Origin: an uncultured Pseudomonadota bacterium
Lineage (GTDB): Bacteria > Myxococcota_A > UBA796 > SXON01
Length of the DNA stretch: 64,000 bases
Direction of reading: 5' to 3'
NCBI GenBank assembly: GCA_903844155.1
Contig: CAIMSU010000298.1
Location: 21,115 to 85,114, forward strand
Of the stretch, positions 52,171-59,859 are shown one piece after another (position 1 is the first letter of the stretch; each line of letters starts with the position of its first letter). The position numbers and the translations under genes are program-made. The notes under the pieces were generated by a model, which did no database searches, was not told the origin of the DNA, and was given only the letters and a program-made list of their open reading frames with translations.

Positions 52171-52389
52171 TTGACTGATGAACTCTTCCTCGGACAGAGG
52201 AGGCTTGCCCACTGGTTCGACGAATTCGGCGTGCGGCGCGAGTGCATCGTCGTTTTCGAGGCGCGAGACGACGGATATGTGCTGATCGAGATCGCAGGGG
52301 CTGGAGAATACGTCAAAGCAATACTAGAACCGATGGACTTATTCGTTCACAACCTGCCTGAGGTGCGAAGCGTGGTGGCCTACCTGTAG
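52171..52389 (+). CDS. Small hypothetical protein
   Basis: A 72-residue protein from TTG 52171. It has a short beta/alpha pattern (GVRRECIVVFEARDDGYVLI) and no family. Length and codon pattern are compatible with a real gene, but support is modest. Confidence 0.5.
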   Translation: MTDELFLGQRRLAHWFDEFGVRRECIVVFEARDDGYVLIEIAGAGEYVKAILEPMDLFVHNLPEVRSVVAYL

Positions 52390-52496
52390 GCCAATGCGGC
52401 TCGCCGTTGGCTGCGTGACCCACCGGGGGTGGGAGGAAGGTTTCTCGGCCGGCTGGCCGGCAGCCAACCCGATCGCGCGCGGACGCGACGACACGC

Positions 52497-52834
52497 TCAC
52501 CCCTCCGGCTGGTACGTCAGGGCCAAGTTCACCCCGCTGAACTTCCAAGACGCAACCTGCCCATCCTCGCCGAGCACCGCCGCGTTCGACCCGATCTTGA
52601 AGGTCGCCTTCTCGCCCGGCGTCACAAGCAGCTTCGGCTCCGCGATGAGCCGTTCGCCCTTGCCTTTCCGCTCCCAGACCCGCACGTCCAACGGCACTTG
52701 CCCGTTCGCCACCGACCCGGAGTCGACCTCGACGCGGAGGTTGGACTGGCTCGCTGCGATTCGTCGGCCCGAGCCAACGAGCTGGCCAGCAAAGCGATGA
52801 GCAAGGAGCACTCCGTTCGCGAGAAGCCTACCAC
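52497..52834 (-). pseudogene. Secreted beta-domain protein, probably frameshifted
   Basis: One frame begins at GTG 52834 with a good signal peptide (SLLIALLASSLARADES). It continues into nonsense after about 27 residues. A second frame, open from GTG 52811, carries a sensible domain from about 52755 leftwards (LRVEVDSGSV, VRVWERKGKGERLIAEPKLL, TPGEKATFKIG) to the stop at 52497. A single-base change near 52750-52760 would join signal and domain into one protein of about 112 residues. Either a sequencing error or a broken gene. The domain resembles short periplasmic beta proteins; no family named. Confidence 0.6.
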
Positions 52835-53052
52835 GTTCGCCGACCGGGACCGCCCGCCACCTACAGCACTTCTCCAGGTTCGCGCTGCCAGACGTTGTAA
52901 GCGTTCACCCCTTCCAACGCCTCATTTCCGGCCCATATTCCATCACATCGCCGGGCCACCCCGACACCGCCACCTCCCCGGCCACCGCGCCGGCAACCTC
53001 TCTCCGTCGGTCCCGGCGACCTCTCCCTCCTCCACCCCCGAGGCCTTTCCCC

Positions 53053-53661
53053 ATGAGCACCGCCCTCTCCAGCGCCGTCCAAGGCAACAAGATCCCCGAC
53101 TCCAAGAAGAACGGCGTGCTCAACGAGGCGCTCGACAAGGTGAAGAGCCTGGGGGGCCGCTTCTCCAAGATGAAGTTGCTCTCCGAGGAGCTCGCCGACG
53201 CAGTCATCGCGTCGGCCGAGACGCAGGGTGTGGTCTTCGCCGCTTCGTTCGCTGAGGGCTACCTCGGCGAGGAGAAGATGGACGTTGGACCTGTCGATGT
53301 ACGGACCGCGGGTGGGCTGTTGCTCGGGGGCTACGGCCTCTACAAGACGATGTCCGGGAAAGGGGGCGCCCACGCGCTCGCCCTCGGCAACGGCCTGCTC
53401 GCCACCGGCATCGGACGCATCGGTCGCCACGCCGGTAAGGCCCTGGCGGACAAGAAGAACACCCCGGCCGCGCCCGCTGCTCCTGACGCTGCGGCTGCTC
53501 CTGCTCCCGCCCCTGCCCAGCCCGCCATCAAGGGCGACGACATCGGCGAGATCGCCCGCATGGTCCGGATGACGCCCGGCACCGAGGGCGAGCGCATCGA
53601 GGGCCGTCGTCGGCAGGGTGGCGGTGGCCGCGAGGGCCGTCCCTTCGTCCGGCGCGACTGA
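53053..53661 (+). CDS. Virion-like Gly/Ala hydrophobic protein
   Basis: A 202-residue protein with an N-terminal helical part (LNEALDKVKSLGGRFSKMKLL), then SETQGVVFAASFAEGYLG and a glycine-rich hydrophobic stretch (TAGGLLLGGYGLYKT, ALALGNGLLATGIGRIGRHAG) that may lie in a membrane. An Ala/Pro linker and an Arg/Gly C-terminus follow. This style is common for minor structural proteins of tailless, membrane-containing or small phages. I recognise no exact family. It starts the particle-like operon. Confidence 0.7.
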   Translation: MSTALSSAVQGNKIPDSKKNGVLNEALDKVKSLGGRFSKMKLLSEELADAVIASAETQGVVFAASFAEGYLGEEKMDVGPVDVRTAGGLLLGGYGLYKTMSGKGGAHALALGNGLLATGIGRIGRHAGKALADKKNTPAAPAAPDAAAAPAPAPAQPAIKGDDIGEIARMVRMTPGTEGERIEGRRRQGGGGREGRPFVRRD

Positions 53662-53773
53662 TCCAACCCTGGCGCGCCGGCTCTGACCGCCGGGCTGCGC
53701 CTCCAACCTTCCCAAACCTCCCGCTTCCAACCACCGCTTCCAAGTCTCACCGCTCAACCCCGAGGACACTCAC

Positions 53774-54475
53774 ATGGCACAAATCTGGGCCCGCATCTCC
53801 ATCCGCCACGGCAAGGTCGCCGTTGACGCCTCCTCGCTGCCCCCCTGGGTGCAGTCCCTGCTCGACGGCCACCGGGATCGCTTCGCGCCGAGCTTCGGCG
53901 GGGACGACGACGATGACGACGACCTCGAGGGCGACGACATGGGCGACGAGCTCGGGGATGACCTCGGCGACGACCTCGGGGATGAGCTTGGCGACGAGCT
54001 CGGGGACGAGTTGGGCGACGAGCTCGGCAGCGAGCGCGGTCGCGAGCGTCGGCTCACGCGGCGTGAGGCCCAGCTTGAGGCCCATGCCAAGCGCCTCCAG
54101 AAGAAGCTCCACCACGCGCGCAAGGGGAAGATCGTGCAGCGAAACGTCACCGTCTCCGGCATCGTCGCCACAACCGTCGGGCAGTCGATGAGCATGACCC
54201 TGACGCCGCGCACGAGCCTGCACCTGCTCAAGATCTTCGCGACGGGCGACTCGGCCGCGACCATCAACACCATCATCAGTGGTGATGACCCGGTCGTGCT
54301 CGACAACCTCGACGCCGCGCTCATCGCGCCGACCGCCTACCACGGACCCAGCTTCGGCGGGCGCGTGCTCCGGGCCGGTGTGCCGGTGACGATCAACTAC
54401 ACGGCGGGATCGACCACGGCGGCCCTGAAGCTCAGCTTCTACGGCAAGGCCCGCGTCAAGAACCCGAACTGTTGA
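53774..54475 (+). CDS. Acidic-repeat beta-domain protein, candidate capsid or surface protein
   Basis: A 233-residue protein. Residues 44-80 contain an eight-residue acidic repeat (GDELGDDL/GDELGDEL) encoded by tandem 24-bp units, then a basic helix (LTRREAQLEAHAKRLQKKL). Residues 115-233 are a compact all-beta domain (NVTVSGIVATTVGQSMSMTL, INYTAGSTTAALKLSFYGKA), jelly-roll-like in strand rhythm. It could be a capsid, spike or decoration protein. No homolog recognised; structure prediction would decide. Confidence 0.72.
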   Translation: MAQIWARISIRHGKVAVDASSLPPWVQSLLDGHRDRFAPSFGGDDDDDDDLEGDDMGDELGDDLGDDLGDELGDELGDELGDELGSERGRERRLTRREAQLEAHAKRLQKKLHHARKGKIVQRNVTVSGIVATTVGQSMSMTLTPRTSLHLLKIFATGDSAATINTIISGDDPVVLDNLDAALIAPTAYHGPSFGGRVLRAGVPVTINYTAGSTTAALKLSFYGKARVKNPNC

Positions 54476-54516
54476 TCGGCCGGGACCAGGCGAACCGAGC
54501 GTAGGAGGAAAAGACC

Positions 54517-55155
54517 GTGGCGACTTGCAGACTCTCCCGCAGATCCGGCACCGCGAAGCTCGCAGCTTCGTTGGTCGCCGGGAACGCTGGGGCGGAAAGC
54601 GAGCTGCTCACGGCCCAATCCGAAGGCTCGGGCGACGGCGACTGGCGCATCATCGACCTCTGGTCCGACGAGGGCTCTTCCTGGGAGGCCCGTCTCGTCT
54701 GGTCCGGCGGCGGCGGTGCCCAACGCTCGGCCTGGTTCGACGTTCCAAAGTGTACGCGCGTCTGCGTCCACGCCACCATGCTCCAGGTTTTCGGTGCCAA
54801 CCTCTCAACCTCGTCGGACATCGCCGCTCGCGCGGCCATAGCAGACGGTCAGGCTGACACCGAGAACCAATGGACGGTGCGTGGATCCAGCGCGCAGCTC
54901 ATCGGGGGAGGAGGCGGCAACGTCGATGTCGTCCCTCCCCCCTGGGCCAAATTCGTCCGCCTCGAACTTTCCGATTCCACGCTGAACGCGACGACCTTCG
55001 TCGAGCTGCTCGACGTCAACGCCACCCCCCGCGCCCGCTACGCCGTCGACAAACAGCCAGCACCCGGCGTGCCCCTCGGGGACGCCGCGACCGTCCGTTG
55101 CGTGCTGCTCACCGGCACCTACGCCTACCGCGTCGTCTTCCTCCTCCACCTCTGA
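54517..55155 (+). CDS. Hypothetical beta-rich structural-like protein
   Basis: A 212-residue protein from GTG 54517 with TAGGAGG about 12 bp upstream. Strand-rich throughout (WRIIDLWSDEGSSWEARLVW, FVRLELSDSTLNATTFVELL). A Gly-run loop (IGGGGGNVD) sits mid-protein. The stop-to-start gap to the next gene is 18 bp. Likely a particle component by position; no family assigned. Confidence 0.68.
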   Translation: MATCRLSRRSGTAKLAASLVAGNAGAESELLTAQSEGSGDGDWRIIDLWSDEGSSWEARLVWSGGGGAQRSAWFDVPKCTRVCVHATMLQVFGANLSTSSDIAARAAIADGQADTENQWTVRGSSAQLIGGGGGNVDVVPPPWAKFVRLELSDSTLNATTFVELLDVNATPRARYAVDKQPAPGVPLGDAATVRCVLLTGTYAYRVVFLLHL

Positions 55156-55173
55156 TTCCCGAGGGCCTTCCCC

Positions 55174-55590
55174 ATGAAATGCTACTGCAACCGCTTCGCC
55201 TCGAAGCTGCTGGACATCCCCTCGGGAACGCCCATCACCGTGACCGCGCTGGGCAAGTCGTACCGGATTCTGCCTGACCAGACCGACGGGCAGACGGACG
55301 CCGCGCAGGACTACCGGTTTGTGTCGAACATGAACTTCACCGGCGGATCGGGCAGCCCGGCCGCGCTGCTCATCATCCAGGGCTCGGTCGATGGCGTACT
55401 CTGGTTCGACGTCTCCCCCGGCACCAACCGGACGGCGGGAGGCAACTACGCCGAGATCATCGACACGCCCAACGGCCTGTTGATGCCGTGGGTGCGCGCG
55501 AAGGTCGTGATCGCCGGGACCACGCCGCCGAGCATCGACGCCAGCATCGACATCGTCTCGACGGGGCCTTTCCAACTCTCCCCGACCTGA
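55174..55590 (+). CDS. Small beta-rich structural-like protein
   Basis: A 138-residue protein from ATG 55174. CYC at residues 3-5 is followed by strands (ITVTALGKSYRIL, RFVSNMNFTGG, ALLIIQGSVDGVLWFDV, VRAKVVIAG). The strand pattern is like small decoration or discoidin-type beta-sandwich proteins in phage operons. Not recognised. Confidence 0.68.
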   Translation: MKCYCNRFASKLLDIPSGTPITVTALGKSYRILPDQTDGQTDAAQDYRFVSNMNFTGGSGSPAALLIIQGSVDGVLWFDVSPGTNRTAGGNYAEIIDTPNGLLMPWVRAKVVIAGTTPPSIDASIDIVSTGPFQLSPT

Positions 55591-55672
55591 TCTTCGCGCC
55601 CAGCGCACCCAAGTTTCGCCGAAGCCCGGCGACAGCTTTGCCCAAGTTTCGCACCCTCCTGGAGTATTCACC

Positions 55673-56236
55673 GTGGACATCAGAGTCGCCCTCACCTTCA
55701 ACGAACGCGATGCGGTCAGCCTCCTCAACTGGCTCGCCCGCTGCGACGCTCGGCTGATCCGCGACCAGCCCAAGCTACCCAAGCTGTACGAGTCCAAGGT
55801 CATCTACAAGCGAGAGGAGGTCGAGACCTGGTCCGACTACATCCAGCTCCTGGCGCAGGGCGACGAGGACTGTGACGCGCTCGCCGCCGCACGAGCGGGC
55901 GAGCTGCTGGCGCGAGGTTGGCAGGCGCTCTCCCCCGAGGACCCCGGCTACGTCCAGGCAAAAGCCCTGAAGATGCAGACCATCCCGGCCGAGGTCGCGC
56001 TCACCACGCAGCTCCGGGAGGGCGAGCACGGGCTGTACCACTGCGTCGTCCGCTACATCGTCGACAAGACGATCTGGTTCGACGACCCCAGCGCGCGGCT
56101 CGGGATGTTGCCCGAGCGCCTGACCGGGCGTGAGTGCCACGCCCGCATCGTCGAGCGCGTGCGCCTGGGCGGCGTCAAGCGCGAGATCGACTTCTACCGC
56201 AAACCCCACCAGAAACTTCGCCGGGAGACCGCATGA
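55673..56236 (+). CDS. Transglutaminase/papain-like Cys protein in particle operon
   Basis: A 187-residue protein. Candidate triad: Cys67 in GDEDCDALAAARAGEL, His123 in LYHCVVRY and Asp137/138 in WFDDPSARLGM. The order and spacing match transglutaminase-like cysteine peptidases (pattern GDCxDLA...H.VV...DPS) that occur in phage and phage-like operons as maturation or lysis enzymes. The upstream segment KVIYKREEVETWSD fits the same family. The call is motif-based. It overlaps the next gene by ATGA. Confidence 0.62.
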   Translation: MDIRVALTFNERDAVSLLNWLARCDARLIRDQPKLPKLYESKVIYKREEVETWSDYIQLLAQGDEDCDALAAARAGELLARGWQALSPEDPGYVQAKALKMQTIPAEVALTTQLREGEHGLYHCVVRYIVDKTIWFDDPSARLGMLPERLTGRECHARIVERVRLGGVKREIDFYRKPHQKLRRETA

Positions 56237-57162
56237 ACCGTTTCATCCCCGCCGTCCTCGTGAACTTCGGGAGCGACCTCGTGGCCGGACGCCGCGGTGG
56301 ACGCGGCGCCCGCCACCCGCACCACCGCCGACAGGAGGAGCAGCCGGAGGAGGACGCCGACATCGCTGGGCCCAACGCGACGGACCGGAAGATCCGCTTC
56401 AAGCTCCGCCGTGCGCGTGCGCTCAAGCGCCGGGTCGGCAACCTGACGGACAAGCACCCGCTCGGTTGGAAGGTCGCGCTGCGGAAGACGAAGATCCGGC
56501 TGCGCAATGTGATGAGCGACCTCCGCGCGCTCGGTTGGACACCCAAGAAGCCCACCCGCCCGCGCAAGCCGGGCGAGGATCCGGAGGACGCCGTCCTCGA
56601 CGACATCCCCGATGCCGAGCCCGGCGAAACCGAGGAGCCCGACGCTGAGTTGGACGTTCCCGAGCCTGCCGAGGTCCCCGAGACCGAGGGCGACGAGAAC
56701 TGGCTGGACGCCTACGTCGGCGTCGAGCCACGGCTGATCGTGGCGCCGCAGGTCAAGCCGCGCGGGGCTGCTCTCGCGCCGGTCGGCAAGTTCATCCAGA
56801 GCGCGGCCCAGCGGGTGAAGCAGGGGGCGGCCGATCTGGTCGGCTGGCGACGGTTCGACCATCTTGGCGCAAGCGCGCGGATCCAGACCCGAACGGGCCA
56901 AAGCGCCATGATCACCACCGTCAACCCGGGCCTGTTCATCGTCCAGATCGTCTCCGACGAGGCCGCGCACAAGATCGCCGGGGACAACGTGGGCATCCTG
57001 CCGCTGCTCCTGTACCCGATGGTCAAGAAGCAGATCCAGAAGCTGGTCGGGCCCAAGCCCGCACCAGGCGCCGTCCCGCCCGCCGCCGTTCCCGCCCCGC
57101 CGGTCGATCAGCCCACTCCGGACACATCCGGCGTCGGCTGCGACTGCAAGCCGAGGCGCTGA
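56233..57162 (+). CDS. Hypothetical element protein, charged N-terminus, beta C-domain
   Basis: A 309-residue protein from ATG 56233 (ATGA overlap). The N-terminal 90 residues are strongly basic (RRGGRGARHPHHRRQEEQ, KLRRARALKRRVGN), then an acidic Pro/Glu region (EPGETEEPDAELDVPEPAE). Residues 180-280 are a globular domain (FDHLGASARIQTRTGQSAMI, PGLFIVQIVSDEAAHKIAGD). The tail is Pro rich with a CDC motif. The alternating charge suggests nucleic-acid packaging or assembly. Unrecognised. Confidence 0.68.
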   Translation: MNRFIPAVLVNFGSDLVAGRRGGRGARHPHHRRQEEQPEEDADIAGPNATDRKIRFKLRRARALKRRVGNLTDKHPLGWKVALRKTKIRLRNVMSDLRALGWTPKKPTRPRKPGEDPEDAVLDDIPDAEPGETEEPDAELDVPEPAEVPETEGDENWLDAYVGVEPRLIVAPQVKPRGAALAPVGKFIQSAAQRVKQGAADLVGWRRFDHLGASARIQTRTGQSAMITTVNPGLFIVQIVSDEAAHKIAGDNVGILPLLLYPMVKKQIQKLVGPKPAPGAVPPAAVPAPPVDQPTPDTSGVGCDCKPRR

Positions 57163-57163
57163 G

Positions 57164-57817
57164 ATGGACACCCCCGCCGTCAGCTCCGACTCCGTCGCCG
57201 AGCGCATCGAAGCGATGCGGATCTCCGCTGCGGCCTCCGTCGCCAGCATCGAGACCGCCGCCGCGAAGAGCGCCGAGCCGCTCGCCCGCGTCGTCGTCGC
57301 CTACCGGGCGTTGCTCGCGGACACCGGTGCGCGGATCATCCGGGCACAGGCGAACGTGGCGATCGCTCTGTCGAAGAACCCGACCGACCCGGCGCTCGCG
57401 GCGTTGCAGCGGAGGATCATCGCCCTGCTCACGACCTGGGCCGCGCACGCCCACGGCTACACGGCCTACGAACGTCCCGCGACGGACGCCGAGAAGTCGA
57501 ACGCGATCCAGGTCGGCATCGCGCCCATGATCATCATCTCGCTGGCGATTGCCGGGGCGGTCATCGCCGTCTCGCTGATGGGGATCGCGTGGGCCGTCGT
57601 CCACTACAAGGAGGCGCAGACCTTGTCCGACGAGGTCGCCCTCGTCGAGCGTGACCCGTCCATCGCGGACCAGCTCGCGAAGATCAACCAGACCTCTCCC
57701 AGCTCCAGGCTCCCCGAACCGCCGACTCCAACGGATTCGGGCTGGGGCTGGGTCCTCCTCGCGCTCGGCGTCGCCGGTGCCGCCGTCTACGTCCTCCCGA
57801 AGCTCGGGAAAGGGTGA
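57164..57817 (+). CDS. Two-TM membrane protein of particle operon
   Basis: A 217-residue protein. A helical N-terminus (AERIEAMRISAAASVASIE) precedes TM1 (IAPMIIISLAIAGAVIAVSL), a charged loop, a Pro/Ser stretch and TM2 near the C-terminus (WGWVLLALGVAGAAVYVL). Such proteins suit a membrane-containing particle or an injection apparatus. No family recognised. It starts 2 bp after the previous stop. Confidence 0.7.
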   Translation: MDTPAVSSDSVAERIEAMRISAAASVASIETAAAKSAEPLARVVVAYRALLADTGARIIRAQANVAIALSKNPTDPALAALQRRIIALLTTWAAHAHGYTAYERPATDAEKSNAIQVGIAPMIIISLAIAGAVIAVSLMGIAWAVVHYKEAQTLSDEVALVERDPSIADQLAKINQTSPSSRLPEPPTPTDSGWGWVLLALGVAGAAVYVLPKLGKG

Positions 57818-57823
57818 TCCAAC

Positions 57824-59467
57824 ATGGAAAAGTTCAAGCTCAACATCGTTGGTGCCGACGAGGACGTCCCGCGCATCCTGCTCGCGTACGGGCACGGCTG
57901 CGGTGGCGAGGTCGCGTTCGTGATGCGCCCGCGCGACAACACCGCCCTGCTGATCCACCAGGTCAAGAAGGAGCCCGCGAAGGTCTGGCGCACCGATCTC
58001 GGGCTCGCCCCCTCGCACGCGCCGGAGCTCGACACCGCGCCCTCCGAGGCCGTCGCCGAGATCCATCGGATGAAGGCCAACCCTCCCCCGGCCGGTCCCG
58101 CCACGCTCAAGGGCCTGTGGAAGGGCGTGCTCCTCTGCAACGACGGCACGCCGTCCGTCCAGCTCGAACGCAAGGTCGCGTCGTATGGGACGTTGCACCT
58201 GAAGTCCACGAACGACGGCCGCTGGACCGCCAGCTTCGAGCGTGCCCAGAAGTGGTTCTCGACGGCCAAGCAGGAATCCATCACCCGCGACGGCCTGAAC
58301 GTGGCGATCGCCGCCGGGATGGGCCTCGTCATCGGCCTCGTGAGCGAGGCGTGCAGCTACCGCGACACCCATCGTCGCGGTGCGGTTGACGCCGACTACG
58401 GCGCGCAGCACCCGGTTCGGCCGCCCACCGAGCCCAAGGACCCGACGCAACGGTACAAGGGCAGGTCGAGCTTCCGGGCGATCGAAGGGGCAGACGGCTG
58501 GATCGTCGTCAACGACGTCGGCGCGGTCGTCGCGAAATTCGGACTGCGCGAGAAGGGCAAGGCCACCTCGCACGCCAGCGCGTTGACGCGCGGGCAGGCC
58601 CCGTCCGCGACCGTCTCGCAGGACCTCGCCAACGGCTTCGGGCTGAACGGGAACCCGGCGGTCAGCATCGTCCCGCTGTCCGAGATCCCGATGCCGGAGT
58701 CCCCGGCGTGTCGCACGTCGGTCGCCCAGATCGCCTCTGCGACCGAGAAGGAGGCCGAGGCGCTCCAGGAGCTCGGGCAGTCGCTGTGGGGGACAACCGA
58801 GACGACCGAGCTGCTCGCCCGCGCCGGGAAGCTGCTCCGTCACGCCGAGGCGCTCGTCAAGTCGCCATTGTGCTCGGGCAAGGAGCAGAAGCTGGCGTGG
58901 GAGGACCTGCGACGGGCGGCCGACGCCTACAGCCAGGCCCGCGACGCCATCGAGCGCGGCGAGAAGCCCGACATCGTGACCACGCTCCGGCGGATCTCCG
59001 AGCGCGTGTCGCTCGCAGCCGCGCGAGCTGCGAAGCAGTGCGCCGGTGGGCAGCAGAAGCTCGACGTGCGCCACCGCACCCCCGACCAGAACGCGACGGG
59101 CATCGGCCAGCGTGAGTCGGGCTGGGTCTGGGGCGACCGGGTCACCTGGCACGGCCAGGTCTGGATCGTCCAGGACGTGCGCGCGGACGGCACCGTGAAC
59201 ATGCACCGCGAAGGGAGCGACCTCGCGGAGACCGTGGCGGCGTCGGAGCTCAAGCGGGCACCCGCCGCGAAGCCCGCGCCCGCCGTGTCGATGCAGCCCG
59301 TCTGGCCGCCCGCTGCGAACCCGCAGTCCGTGCCGGCCACGTCGAGGCCGACGAGGGCCCGGAAGCCGACGGCCCCTGCAGTGGACCCGGCGAAGGACCA
59401 GCTGCTGGTCAATGCGTTTGCGGATGCCATCAAGCAGGCCGCGCAGTCGATGGGAGGTGCCCAGTGA
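57824..59467 (+). CDS. Large hypothetical protein of particle operon
   Basis: A 547-residue protein. N-terminal part alpha/beta (ILLAYGHGCGGEVAFVMRP), a hydrophobic segment around 165-185 (GLNVAIAAGMGLVIGLVSEA), a middle alpha domain (LLARAGKLLRHAEALVK) and a small C-terminal SH3-like beta segment (DRVTWHGQVWIVQDVRADGTV). The tail is Ala/Pro rich and ends in a helix. The modular make-up resembles a multidomain structural or delivery protein; unrecognised. The stop overlaps the next start as GTGA. Confidence 0.7.
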   Translation: MEKFKLNIVGADEDVPRILLAYGHGCGGEVAFVMRPRDNTALLIHQVKKEPAKVWRTDLGLAPSHAPELDTAPSEAVAEIHRMKANPPPAGPATLKGLWKGVLLCNDGTPSVQLERKVASYGTLHLKSTNDGRWTASFERAQKWFSTAKQESITRDGLNVAIAAGMGLVIGLVSEACSYRDTHRRGAVDADYGAQHPVRPPTEPKDPTQRYKGRSSFRAIEGADGWIVVNDVGAVVAKFGLREKGKATSHASALTRGQAPSATVSQDLANGFGLNGNPAVSIVPLSEIPMPESPACRTSVAQIASATEKEAEALQELGQSLWGTTETTELLARAGKLLRHAEALVKSPLCSGKEQKLAWEDLRRAADAYSQARDAIERGEKPDIVTTLRRISERVSLAAARAAKQCAGGQQKLDVRHRTPDQNATGIGQRESGWVWGDRVTWHGQVWIVQDVRADGTVNMHREGSDLAETVAASELKRAPAAKPAPAVSMQPVWPPAANPQSVPATSRPTRARKPTAPAVDPAKDQLLVNAFADAIKQAAQSMGGAQ

Positions 59468-59859
59468 ACGCCGACGCCGCGCCCGTCGCTGCTTCCGAGC
59501 CGGTGACCAACGGCCAGATCGCGCCGGCGATACCGCCTGTTCGGCCCCGCTCCGCGCAGGCCCAGCTCGCGGACGGGCTGCTCACGCCGCTCGAGGCCGC
59601 GCTCGTCGCCGAGATTCGCGGCAACGGCTCGGCCGTGGTCGTCGCGCTCGGCGAGCTCCGGACCGAGATCCGGGAGATCCGGAACAACCCGCCCTTTCGC
59701 TGGGTGCCGTGGTCGATGCTGCTGCTCTGGCTGCTCAACATGTTCGTGATCGCGATCCTGGCGATGGAGCGCGGGGTGGACCCGTTGCGGGCGGCCGAGG
59801 CGGTGAAGGCGCTGACGCCGGGGTTGCAGGATGCGGCGGGGATCGGGGGGACGCCATGA
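59464..59859 (+). CDS. Single-TM small protein
   Basis: A 131-residue protein from GTG 59464. A Pro-rich beginning, an amphipathic helix (LEAALVAEIRGNGSAVVVAL), one TM helix (WSMLLLWLLNMFVIAILAM) and a short helical tail. Resembles phage spanin, holin-partner or membrane anchor proteins in size; not assigned. The stop overlaps a following ATG by ATGA. Confidence 0.72.
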   Translation: MNADAAPVAASEPVTNGQIAPAIPPVRPRSAQAQLADGLLTPLEAALVAEIRGNGSAVVVALGELRTEIREIRNNPPFRWVPWSMLLLWLLNMFVIAILAMERGVDPLRAAEAVKALTPGLQDAAGIGGTP

